A DNA stretch of 64,000 nt from a virus: positions 1 to 64,000 of IMG/VR virus record IMGVR_UViG_3300046323_000587, one strand, 5' to 3'. Made by a program: the position numbers and the translations under genes. The notes under the pieces were generated by a model. The model saw only the letters and a list, made by a program, of their open reading frames with translations, was not told the DNA's origin and ran no database searches. Of this stretch, positions 17,908 through 25,877 are shown piece after piece; position 1 is the first letter of the stretch; every line of letters starts with the position of its first letter.

Positions 17908-18666
17908 ATGAAAAATACAAAGATTAAAGTTTTTTGTTTTAATAAATCTGAAACAAACTATGCAGAATTTTCTAATTTAATTCCAATATATTTAAGTGAA
18001 TATGTAGAAGAGTTTAAAAATATTTTTGGATTTGAAAACATTACTTCAAATAAAGTATTGCTAAATATAGACTTGTTATCAATAAAGAATATTTCTTACG
18101 AAAACTATACTGAGATGTTTTGTTTTAATCCAAATAATTTTTTACAAATAAGATTATTAAGAGAACTGTTTGATTTTAGTAGACATATTTCTTCAATACA
18201 AATAAAGAAAAATTCAATAGCTATTACTAAAACCAGTAAAGAAAACTATATCTACAAAAAAAAAGAATATATTCCTTTAAATTTAAATGAAAATAAAGAT
18301 TGTAGAGTAAGATATTGGTTTAGTAAAGGTTATGTTGATGGAAGCTTTTACTATGAACAAGTAAATAAAGTAAATATTAATTTAGGAATATATTTAAAAG
18401 AATTTGAAGAACTGTTTGGATTTAAAGACATATCAACTTCGAATATAATTTTAGATATTGAAAATAATACAATAGAGCCTAATACTTTTATTGAATATCT
18501 TAAAAAAGACGGTACACCAGAAATAGAATTTAATCCTCACATTATTTTTATTGTAGGTATTTTGAAAGAGTTGATTTCCAGTGATAAAATAAAAGCAGTT
18601 GATATCTATTCAGATAAAATAAAAATCGAAAAACATTCTAATACAAATATTTGTAATTATTATTAA
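17908..18666 (+). CDS. Partner family B, fused double-domain member 2, 252 aa
   Basis: About twice the family length, with two successive family B units: IKVFCFNKSETNYAEF with LIPIYLSEYVEEFKNIFGF, and RVRYWFSKGYVDGSF with INLGIYLKEFEELFGF. Each ends with a KIEI/IQIKKNSIAI-type strand. A tandem duplication appears to have fused by loss of the intervening stop. Confidence 0.6.
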   Translation: MKNTKIKVFCFNKSETNYAEFSNLIPIYLSEYVEEFKNIFGFENITSNKVLLNIDLLSIKNISYENYTEMFCFNPNNFLQIRLLRELFDFSRHISSIQIKKNSIAITKTSKENYIYKKKEYIPLNLNENKDCRVRYWFSKGYVDGSFYYEQVNKVNINLGIYLKEFEELFGFKDISTSNIILDIENNTIEPNTFIEYLKKDGTPEIEFNPHIIFIVGILKELISSDKIKAVDIYSDKIKIEKHSNTNICNYY

Positions 18667-18672
18667 TGCTTT

Positions 18673-19011
18673 ATGAAAATAATTTGTAAACAGTTTATTG
18701 ACAATTCTTATAAAGCATATATAAATAAAATACCAATTTTAGCAAGACATAAAAAAGATTGTTATAATATATTAGATAACGATTTTTTATTAGAAAAAGA
18801 ATATATAACTAAAACTTTTTATTACTTAGATTTAACAGATTTATCTATACAAATTGCTTCTGAAATTTCAATTGAATATAATTATTATTTATTAGATCAA
18901 GAAAATCAACAATCGGTCGATTTTTTAAGTAATATTTTAATTGATTTATCTAGTATTTCTCAAATTATTATAGAAGAAAATAATATACAAATAACTTATA
19001 AATATAAATAA
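18673..19011 (+). CDS. Partner family B, member 3, 112 aa
   Basis: Third copy, six bases after member 2. Shares KIICKQF, KIPILARHKKDC and the terminal IQITYKYK strand. Soluble. Likely same role as its neighbours. Confidence 0.58.
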   Translation: MKIICKQFIDNSYKAYINKIPILARHKKDCYNILDNDFLLEKEYITKTFYYLDLTDLSIQIASEISIEYNYYLLDQENQQSVDFLSNILIDLSSISQIIIEENNIQITYKYK

Positions 19012-19012
19012 T

Positions 19013-19369
19013 ATGGATCAAGATAGAATAGAAGTAATTTGTTGGAATAACGAATTGAATACTTCTGAAAAATTTTATAATGAGATTCCTATCTATATTG
19101 GTGAATATAAAAAAGAGTTTAAAGATTTATTTGCTGTTTCTAGTATAATAGAAGATTATGTTTTTATAGATTTAGTAAATTTAAAAGTAAGTAATCTTAA
19201 AATATCAGAAGAGAATAAAAAATATTGGAAACAATGGATTCAATTTCATCCTGATAACAGTTTCTTAATTAAGAAACTAAAAGAGATTCTTAAATACTCT
19301 GAAAATGTTGATAAAATAGAAATAAAGCAAAATGAATTAATTATTCAGTATAAAATAAATAATAATTAA
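19013..19369 (+). CDS. Partner family B, member 4, 118 aa
   Basis: Starts one base after member 3. Closest to the units of the fused member 2: IEVICWNNELNTSEKFYNEIP, YIGEYKKEFKDLF, and C-terminal KIEIKQNELIIQYK. The shared IPIYIGEYKKEF-like segment is the strongest family B signature. Confidence 0.6.
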   Translation: MDQDRIEVICWNNELNTSEKFYNEIPIYIGEYKKEFKDLFAVSSIIEDYVFIDLVNLKVSNLKISEENKKYWKQWIQFHPDNSFLIKKLKEILKYSENVDKIEIKQNELIIQYKINNN

Positions 19370-19371
19370 TT

Positions 19372-19746
19372 ATGATACAAGTAATATGCGAACACAGAAA
19401 TAATGAAGAACCTTTGATTTTAATTGATAAGTTACCTATATCAGGACCATTTCAAGAAGACATAAATAAATTAACTTCTTTTCTTAATATTTCTAAGATA
19501 AACCACACAGACTTTTATTTAAATTTAATTGACTTTACTGCAATAGAGACAGAGGAATTCTTTTTTGATGATAATAATTTATATTGCTATTTTTATTTAG
19601 ATACAGATTATCAAGATTCATTAAATCAATTGAAACATATTGTAAATAATGTATCTAATATAAAAAGTATAACAATAAAGTTTGAGTCTATTTTAATAGA
19701 ATATTATAGTCATACTAATTTTGTAGACGTACATAAATTAATGTAA
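19372..19746 (+). CDS. Partner family B, member 5, 124 aa
   Basis: Last of the array. Has IQVICEHRN and KLPISGPFQEDI at the N-terminus and ITIKFESILIEYY near the end. Closer to member 1 than to member 4, consistent with alternating duplication. Confidence 0.58.
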   Translation: MIQVICEHRNNEEPLILIDKLPISGPFQEDINKLTSFLNISKINHTDFYLNLIDFTAIETEEFFFDDNNLYCYFYLDTDYQDSLNQLKHIVNNVSNIKSITIKFESILIEYYSHTNFVDVHKLM

Positions 19747-19790
19747 ATTTTACACTGAATTTTTAACCTCAAATCTTAATTTTAAATTTT

Positions 19791-20306
19791 ATGCTAAGAA
19801 AACTAAAAAGTAAGTCATTAGACGTTTATTATAATTTCAAATACGGTATTTCAAATCTTTTCACTTGGTTTAAAATCATTTGGAGTAATAGAGATTACGA
19901 CCAATGGTATATCTATGAAATACTTAAATTCAAACTTGAAAGACAATCTAAATATATTAGAAATCACGATACAATAGAAAGTAATAAAGAAATATCTGAT
20001 AAAATTAATTTAATTGTAAAATTAATTAAATTAGAACAAGAAGATTATTATTCTAATGAATATTCTGAATATTGTAAAGTCGAGTATAATTTAGACTTCT
20101 TTAACAGAAATATAGTAGAAGAAAGATTTGAAGATTACTTTAAAAAATATAAACGACAATACAAAATATTGTTGAAAACTTATCCAGAATTAAAAGAAGA
20201 ATCAAAAGAATGTATTGCAATTAATCTAGGACAACAAAACCAGAATCGTTGTAAAGAATTGATTTTTAAATTACTTTCTAGAAATATTAATACATTCTGG
20301 GATTAG
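19791..20306 (+). CDS. Conserved phage protein, 171 aa
   Basis: The N-terminal FKYGISNLFTWFKIIWSNRDYDQWYIYEIL pattern (about 16-45) followed by KFKLERQSKYIRNH matches, from memory, a widespread phage family with the same GIKNLxxWFPxIWxDRDWD signature; I know no function for it. Amphipathic, no true transmembrane segment. Independent start after a 44-base gap. Confidence 0.6.
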   Translation: MLRKLKSKSLDVYYNFKYGISNLFTWFKIIWSNRDYDQWYIYEILKFKLERQSKYIRNHDTIESNKEISDKINLIVKLIKLEQEDYYSNEYSEYCKVEYNLDFFNRNIVEERFEDYFKKYKRQYKILLKTYPELKEESKECIAINLGQQNQNRCKELIFKLLSRNINTFWD

Positions 20307-20317
20307 TTTTAAAGTGA

Positions 20318-20398
20318 TTTTATTCGATTTGAGAGATTTTAAATGTTTTTTAGTACAAACACTAAGATAAAAAGTAAAATCTTTCAAATCGAATAAAA
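20318..20398. repeat. Long inverted repeat with 33-base loop
   Basis: Arms at 20318-20341 and 20375-20398 are 24 bases long and complementary except for one position. No T-run follows, so a simple terminator is less likely than an mRNA structure, a protein-binding site or a processing site. It lies directly upstream of the first of two paralogous genes, and a second inverted repeat precedes the second gene. Confidence 0.8.
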
Positions 20399-20448
20399 TT
20401 GATTGATTTAACATTTAATAAAATTGTTAACTTTACTTCAAATTAATT

Positions 20449-20769
20449 ATGAATGACTATTGGATTAAAGCAATTGATTACTTTAATAGTATAGAAGAAG
20501 ACACTAAATTAGAACTAAAATTTTATCTTACATTTTATCCAGAAGAAAGATATTATACAAAATATTTTAATTGTAAGTCAAATTGTATAAATCATATTAA
20601 TAAAATAGTGTACAGACAAATTCGTATTGAAGGTTTGTCACCGGATATTATGGATTGTATTTTTGCAACAGAAGAAGAAGATGAAGATTGTTCAGATACA
20701 TTCAAAATGGAAAGAAAATATTATTTACAAACTATTTTTAAAGAATTTGTTAAAATAGTAAAAGAATAA
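20449..20769 (+). CDS. 106-aa protein, family with copies at 20912 and 30320
   Basis: Acidic soluble protein with the family signature AIDYFNSIEED, FYLTFYPEERYYTKYF, CINHINKIV and RIEGLSPDIMDCI. A paralog follows at 20912, and a third copy is fused in frame behind a TAG at 30317. Both standalone copies are preceded by inverted repeats. Function unknown. Confidence 0.6.
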   Translation: MNDYWIKAIDYFNSIEEDTKLELKFYLTFYPEERYYTKYFNCKSNCINHINKIVYRQIRIEGLSPDIMDCIFATEEEDEDCSDTFKMERKYYLQTIFKEFVKIVKE

Positions 20770-20784
20770 AATATTAAATTAATT

Positions 20785-20848
20785 AATTTAAGACATTTTT
20801 ATACTCACTTGAAGTTTGATATTACTTTCGAAATTAAGTGTCTTAAAT
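20785..20848. repeat. Imperfect inverted repeat upstream of second paralog
   Basis: AATTTAAGACA (20785-20795) pairs with TGTCTTAAAT (20839-20848), with further short complementary text inside (CACTTGAA and TTAAGTG). The position relative to the gene at 20912 mirrors that of the larger repeat before 20449, although the sequence differs. Confidence 0.55.
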
Positions 20849-20911
20849 CGATTAAAAATTATGTAAATCAGGTTTAATTTATTATTTATTTTAAAATTTC
20901 ATCATAAAATT

Positions 20912-21232
20912 ATGAATAATTACTATAAAAAATCAATAGAATATTTTAATTCAATTCAAGAAGTTGAACCATTAGTATTAGATATTTATCTTACTTATTA
21001 TCCATTAGATATTCATCACATTAAAGAATTTGAAACTAAACAAGAATGTATCGAATATATTAATAAAATAGTGTTTGGTGAAATTGTTATTGAAGGAATG
21101 GCACCAACAATAGAAGATTGTATTGGTATTATGACATATCCAGAAAATGAATTAGATGAACACGATATTTTATTAAAACAATATTATTTAGAAATAATTT
21201 TTAAAGGCTATGTCAAAAGAAAGAAAAATTAA
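20912..21232 (+). CDS. 106-aa protein, paralog of the gene at 20449
   Basis: Same length and plan as the gene at 20449: SIEYFNSIQEV, IYLTYYPLDIHHIKEF, CIEYINKIVF and VIEGMAPTIEDCI align throughout. Sequence identity is moderate, so the duplication is not recent. It overlaps the next gene by 23 bases. Confidence 0.6.
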   Translation: MNNYYKKSIEYFNSIQEVEPLVLDIYLTYYPLDIHHIKEFETKQECIEYINKIVFGEIVIEGMAPTIEDCIGIMTYPENELDEHDILLKQYYLEIIFKGYVKRKKN

Positions 21233-21569
21233 TTTAGAAGAACTAAAAGATTTAGTAGATACAGGTATACATCCTATTATACATTACAACAGTAAATTAT
21301 CTGAATGTGATTTTTGTTGTGGAATTTCTGGGGATTTATTAACTCAATGTGACCATTATGTAATAGTTGAAAATTATTTAAGTGTTAAGAATTTAGTAGA
21401 AGTGAGAATGATTACTAATAGTAATAAATATAATAACATAAGAGCAAATTCTAAACAATTTTCTTTATTAAAAAATATTGGTATAGGATATTACACAGAA
21501 AGAACTTTTGTTATCAGCTTTGATTGTTTAGGTACAACAACTTATTTTGGATATTTTAAATTTCTTTAA
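21210..21569 (+). CDS. Hypothetical protein, 119 aa
   Basis: ATG within the end of the previous gene. Contains a Cys pair (CDFCCG, about residues 29-34), and later hydrophobic strands. Soluble, not recognised. Confidence 0.5.
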   Translation: MSKERKINLEELKDLVDTGIHPIIHYNSKLSECDFCCGISGDLLTQCDHYVIVENYLSVKNLVEVRMITNSNKYNNIRANSKQFSLLKNIGIGYYTERTFVISFDCLGTTTYFGYFKFL

Positions 21570-21589
21570 CTTTAAATCAAATTAAAATT

Positions 21590-21913
21590 TTGGCAATTGA
21601 TTACAGATTTAATAAATCAATTCTTTTAGAAGAGGTTGAAAAACAAACCAGTATTAAAGTAATATATATTAACAATGGATATTATTTAACATTAGAAGAT
21701 AATTATGGGCACATTTCTGAAATAGAAACTGATTTAGATAAGAGATTATCGATGATAGAAATAAGTGAATATGGTGGAAATATTCTTTATGATATTCTCA
21801 CAATATTAGTCGATACTTTTAAAGTTAAATTCATTACTGATGATGATTTAGAGAGAGCTTGTAGAGAACAGTTATCAAAAGAAAAAACTGAAAAGTTGTA
21901 TAGAGTTAAATAA
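21590..21913 (+). CDS. Small protein, paralog of the gene at 25494, 107 aa (TTG start)
   Basis: The best start is TTG at 21590 in AAAATTTTGG context; no ATG is in phase nearby. RFNKSILLEEVEKQTSIKV, GHISEIE and VKFITDDDLERA align with FKKGIKLSEVEVKTNIKV, AHISEIV and VEVITDEDYETI of the gene at 25494. Each member lies just upstream of one of the two helicase genes, suggesting two related modules. Confidence 0.55.
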   Translation: MAIDYRFNKSILLEEVEKQTSIKVIYINNGYYLTLEDNYGHISEIETDLDKRLSMIEISEYGGNILYDILTILVDTFKVKFITDDDLERACREQLSKEKTEKLYRVK

Positions 21914-21930
21914 TTTAAACAAGCTTACCA

Positions 21931-22197
21931 ATGAAAATTCGATTATTTAAATTAATAAATGACGGTAAATTGAATATATTTACTTTAAGTGTGTTTGATT
22001 ATATTTTAGAAATAAATTATTTTATTACTGACTATTATTCAAATAATATTTCACCGTATAGTAGATTAATATTTACTCTTTGGAAAGAAAATAAACCATT
22101 AAGAAAGAAAGTGTTTTATCCATTTAGATATCAATATAAAGTAGGTATAGATACATTGAATAAGATGAAAGAAGAAGATAAGTTTAGGAAATATTGA
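21931..22197 (+). CDS. Hypothetical protein, 88 aa
   Basis: Small aromatic-rich, basic protein (YSRLIFTLWKENK; FYPFRYQYKVG). No clear membrane helix. Its stop lies within the promoter-like element for the helicase gene. Not recognised. Confidence 0.5.
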   Translation: MKIRLFKLINDGKLNIFTLSVFDYILEINYFITDYYSNNISPYSRLIFTLWKENKPLRKKVFYPFRYQYKVGIDTLNKMKEEDKFRKY

Positions 22198-22223
22198 TAA
22201 TGAAGATATTTTTAGTAACTTTG
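22194..22223 (+). promoter_or_regulatory. Bacteroidota-type promoter for helicase gene
   Basis: TTG at 22194-22196, exactly 19 bases, then TAACTTTG at 22216-22223. This fits the Bacteroidota -33/-7 consensus (TTG-N19-TAnnTTTG). The helicase ATG is 38 bases downstream. Confidence 0.7.
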
Positions 22224-22261
22224 TAGGTATAAAATAAAAGTTAAATCATAACATTAAAAAT

Positions 22262-23971
22262 ATGAAAATAAACATTCCAAAAGAAATTAATTACTTAGGC
22301 GAATTTATAACTGATTTACCTAAAAATTGTATATTTGATAAAGGTAAGGTTGGTTGTGGCGGTACAACTGTAGCAATAAATAATCCAGAAAATTACATTA
22401 TTTGTGTTCCTTTTGTATCTCTTATTAAAAATAAGTTAGCTCAACACAATAACTTATTTGGTTTTTATGAAAAAGTTTCTATAAAAGAATTAAAAGCATT
22501 TATTAAAAATGGTGGAAATAAGATAATGGTTACTTATGATAGTCTTGAAAAGCTGATATCTTATATAAATCCTTTAGAATATAATTTATTAATTGATGAA
22601 TTACATATTCTATTCTTACAATATTCTTTTAGAAGAAATGCAGTTCAAAAAGTGTTACCAAACTATACAAAATTCAAGTCATTTTGTTTTATGACAGCTA
22701 CTCCTGTTGAAAATGATTTTATGTTAGAAGAATTGAAAAATTTACCTATTATAGAAGCTGTTTGGACAGATGTTAAAGAAGTAACAGTAAATTCTGTAAA
22801 ATGTGAAAAAGATGTTAAAGGAACTGTAATTAATATAGTAGAAAAGTTTCTTTCAGGTAAATACGAAGGAAATGGATACTTTTTTGTTAATTCAGTAGAA
22901 TTTATAAGAGAAGTAGCTGAATTTTGTGGTTTAACTGATGATACAACTAGAGTTATTTATTCAGATAACAATAAAACTCAATTACTTGTAAAAAGAGGTT
23001 ATACAACAGATCCGACTAAGAAAATTAATTTTGTTACTTCTACTGCATTTGAAGGAGCAGATATCTATGATGAGCAAGGTAGAATTTATATTATATCTGA
23101 TAATAAAAAACCACATACTTTAACAGACATATCAACGCAATTTCAACAGATAGCTGGTAGAATTAGAAATACAAAATATTGGAATACTATAACTCACATA
23201 TTTACAGAAACTAGATATTATAATAATCTTACTTATGAAGAATTTAAAACTATTTGTGGTAAACAAGTAGATAGAGTAGAAAGTAAATTAGTTCAGTTAG
23301 GTAATTTAGATCAAGATTTAAGAAAAGATGTAATGATGCCATTAGAGTCTTATGTTGTAAAAGAAGATGATTTATTTTCATTTGACCCTAATTTAGTCAA
23401 AATAGATTTGTATAATTTTAAAATCACTAAATGTTTATATAAACTTAGAGTTAATGTTGTTAAAGCTTTAAGAACAGAAAATTTTACTGTAAAAGAATTT
23501 GATTCTAGTATTAAAAATCCTATTATAGATGTATCAAAAGTAGAAATGTCTTTTAAAGATGTTGTAGAAGAACTAGAAAAAACTGAAGATGAAGAATTTA
23601 AGTTAGCTGCTTATGAGAAATATCCATTTTTAGAAAATGCAATTGAAAAAATTGGTTTTGATGGTATTAAAAAGAATGGTTATGTTATCACAAATATTAA
23701 AAGAGCTTTAATAAAATTTTTAGATGTTATGACTACTACTAAGATAGCTAAGCTATTAAAACTTTCTGGAAAACTTAATAATGGTGTATATATCTCAGCT
23801 AAAGATGCAAAAGAATTAGTTGCAAAATATTATAAAGAATATAATGTAGAAAAATCACCAAATATAAAAGATTTTTATGAAGTTAAAGAAAAAACTAAGT
23901 ATCTAAATAATACTTATATAAAAGGTTATATAATCATAATACCTAAAATTTTATTGGAAGAAGATTACTAA
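22262..23971 (+). CDS. SF2-type DEAD/DEAH helicase-like ATPase, 569 aa
   Basis: Walker A-like GKVGCGGTT at about 28-36, DELH (motif II) at about 113-116, MTATPVEND (motif III-like TAT) at about 143-151, and QFQQIAGRIRN (motif VI) at about 292-302 define a superfamily 2 ATPase. The variant P-loop with GGTT in place of GKT/S resembles a helicase type I associate with Bacteroidota phages and mobile elements. The C-terminal third (about 390-569) is helical and has no recognised domain. It likely acts on DNA or RNA in replication, repair or counter-defence. It has its own promoter and a terminator follows. Confidence 0.75.
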   Translation: MKINIPKEINYLGEFITDLPKNCIFDKGKVGCGGTTVAINNPENYIICVPFVSLIKNKLAQHNNLFGFYEKVSIKELKAFIKNGGNKIMVTYDSLEKLISYINPLEYNLLIDELHILFLQYSFRRNAVQKVLPNYTKFKSFCFMTATPVENDFMLEELKNLPIIEAVWTDVKEVTVNSVKCEKDVKGTVINIVEKFLSGKYEGNGYFFVNSVEFIREVAEFCGLTDDTTRVIYSDNNKTQLLVKRGYTTDPTKKINFVTSTAFEGADIYDEQGRIYIISDNKKPHTLTDISTQFQQIAGRIRNTKYWNTITHIFTETRYYNNLTYEEFKTICGKQVDRVESKLVQLGNLDQDLRKDVMMPLESYVVKEDDLFSFDPNLVKIDLYNFKITKCLYKLRVNVVKALRTENFTVKEFDSSIKNPIIDVSKVEMSFKDVVEELEKTEDEEFKLAAYEKYPFLENAIEKIGFDGIKKNGYVITNIKRALIKFLDVMTTTKIAKLLKLSGKLNNGVYISAKDAKELVAKYYKEYNVEKSPNIKDFYEVKEKTKYLNNTYIKGYIIIIPKILLEEDY

Positions 23972-24102
23972 ATAACTAGCCTGTGACTTTATATAATTAA
24001 GGGTCTTAAAAATAAAATAAAAGTCAAAAACAGTTGTATAAAGACTACTTTGTTTCTTCTTTAATTTAAAGTAAATTTTGTTCAGTATTTTTTATTTCTA
24101 TT

Positions 24103-24136
24103 ATCGTATATCAAGAAATTGGTGTACGATTTTTTT
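24103..24136 (+). terminator. Rho-independent terminator
   Basis: ATCGTA (24103-24108) pairs with TACGAT (24125-24130), extended by a wobble pair, and is followed by six T. It ends the helicase transcript. Confidence 0.7.
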
Positions 24137-24160
24137 ATTTTACGTTAATTCGTTTCAATT

Positions 24161-24766
24161 ATGACAAAAAGATACACTCAAATATCCTGTTTTTTAAGAA
24201 TACCTTATGTAAAAACTTTTACAGAATCAGATTCATACACTTGTAGTAAAGATTCTACTCACAATATAAATAAAAAACATTCATTTTGCTCTATTTGTGG
24301 TTCTACTATTGTTTGTAATAAAATTAAAAAAGAAAGCATAACTTCTCCAGAGGATCTTTATTTCTTAGCTTGTTTAAAAGTAGTTGATACGTATTCATTT
24401 GAAGAAATAGAAGAATTAGAACTAGATTTTATAGATGAATATATCTTAGAATATTACAATGAAATTAAAGAATCAGGTTTAGATTTTGTTAAAGAATCAA
24501 ACTATTCTGATGGAATTAATCATTGGTTTACTAATAATGAAAAGAATCAAGAATATTATTTAGATTTATTTGCTGATGACAGTAAATTATTACCAGATGA
24601 ATTTAAGAATCAGTATTATGAAGGATTATTTACAATTACACCAGAAGTAATAGAAAAATGTATAAAATTAATACCAGAAGATAAATTAAAATTAATAAAA
24701 TTACTTTCTTGGTATTTAAATATTGAATTGAAACCAGAGTTTGGTATTAAATTCTATTGTAATTAA
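24161..24766 (+). CDS. Zinc-ribbon-containing hypothetical protein, 201 aa
   Basis: Cys residues at about 28, 43 and 46 (YTCSKDS, FCSICGS), plus a later Cys and nearby His residues, suggest a zinc site. The C-terminal part is acidic and helical. It starts 25 bases after the terminator T-run. No named family. Confidence 0.55.
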   Translation: MTKRYTQISCFLRIPYVKTFTESDSYTCSKDSTHNINKKHSFCSICGSTIVCNKIKKESITSPEDLYFLACLKVVDTYSFEEIEELELDFIDEYILEYYNEIKESGLDFVKESNYSDGINHWFTNNEKNQEYYLDLFADDSKLLPDEFKNQYYEGLFTITPEVIEKCIKLIPEDKLKLIKLLSWYLNIELKPEFGIKFYCN

Positions 24767-24789
24767 ACAAATTATATTTAAGTATTACT

Positions 24790-25062
24790 ATGAATAATTA
24801 TTCGATATTTAAAACATTTGTATTTGATAAATTACGAAAATCAATTCAAAATGATATAAAAGAGTCTTTACAAGATAAATTTATAAATAACACTTTTACT
24901 ATTCAAAGAATTGGAGAACAATTAAATAATATTATAGTGTTATATGGAGAAGAATTAACAAAAGATAGTAGTAGTGTATATGAATTTCAAGAATGGTTTA
25001 TTTCACAAGGTTGTAAGAATGAAGATATATTAATATTAATAACTAATTTAACAGATAAATAA
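24790..25062 (+). CDS. Hypothetical protein, 90 aa
   Basis: Helical, soluble, charged protein (FDKLRKSIQNDIKESLQDKF near the start). Short gaps on both sides place it in an operon running to the second helicase. Not recognised. Confidence 0.5.
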   Translation: MNNYSIFKTFVFDKLRKSIQNDIKESLQDKFINNTFTIQRIGEQLNNIIVLYGEELTKDSSSVYEFQEWFISQGCKNEDILILITNLTDK

Positions 25063-25073
25063 CTAAATAAATT

Positions 25074-25472
25074 ATGAATTACAAAGAATTAGAAATAGAA
25101 TGGAAATTTCCAAAAGAATCAACAGATGAAGAAGAATTGCTAGATTGTGGAAGTTTATTTTTAAATGATTTTACTAAAATAGCAGAATACAATAATTGTT
25201 TTGAATTGATTGTAGAAAATAAAGTCTATAAAGGAAGTGATACTCAATTTGAACAAATATTATTAATGTTTCCTAATCATAAATTTGAAATATTTGATTC
25301 AAGTGAAAAACTTATAGAATATTATGAAGGATATTTAGAATCTTCTTTTGACAATTATTTTATTATTAAATATCAAGGAAGTTATATAAGTAAATTTGAT
25401 TTGACTATTATTGAATTAAAAGGAAGTAAAGAAGCTTTTGAATTGATTAAAGAAAAGTATAATTTAAAATAA
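25074..25472 (+). CDS. Hypothetical acidic protein, 132 aa
   Basis: Strongly acidic (for example ESTDEEELLDCG) soluble protein. It lies 11 bases after the previous gene and 21 before the paralog at 25494. No identifying motif. Confidence 0.5.
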   Translation: MNYKELEIEWKFPKESTDEEELLDCGSLFLNDFTKIAEYNNCFELIVENKVYKGSDTQFEQILLMFPNHKFEIFDSSEKLIEYYEGYLESSFDNYFIIKYQGSYISKFDLTIIELKGSKEAFELIKEKYNLK

Positions 25473-25493
25473 CTCTTAAAATAAATAATTTAT

Positions 25494-25877
25494 ATGGGAA
25501 TGGAAATAAGTTTTAAGAAAGGAATTAAATTAAGTGAAGTAGAAGTAAAAACAAATATTAAAGTAAAATATAATAAAAGTTGTTTGTTATTGATTGATGG
25601 AGAGAATGAAGCTCATATATCTGAAATAGTTGTACAAAATTCTGAAGATCTTTACATTAATACAATTTCTGTCCGTGGTTCAGGATTAAGTATAGCTTTT
25701 AAATTAATACTTGCTTTTCAAGTAGAAGTAATAACAGACGAAGATTATGAAACTATAGCAAGAGGCGAAATAACTGATTATGAAACATTGTTTAAAAATA
25801 GAACAATTGAATTTGGATTTGAGATAAATGATAGATTTATTAGCTTAAGTAAACCTTTTTTAAATGATATACAATAA
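25494..25877 (+). CDS. Small protein, paralog of the gene at 21590, 127 aa
   Basis: Shares the FKKGIKLSEVE, AHISEI and ITDEDYE blocks with the gene at 21590. It overlaps the following helicase gene by 14 bases, the tightest coupling of the pair, which suggests that protein and helicase work together. Confidence 0.55.
   Translation: MGMEISFKKGIKLSEVEVKTNIKVKYNKSCLLLIDGENEAHISEIVVQNSEDLYINTISVRGSGLSIAFKLILAFQVEVITDEDYETIARGEITDYETLFKNRTIEFGFEINDRFISLSKPFLNDIQ

Noticed and set aside
20318-20398. CRISPR array or insertion-sequence end from the inverted repeat
   Set aside because: Only one pair of arms, no spaced direct repeats, no transposase and no target duplication seen.
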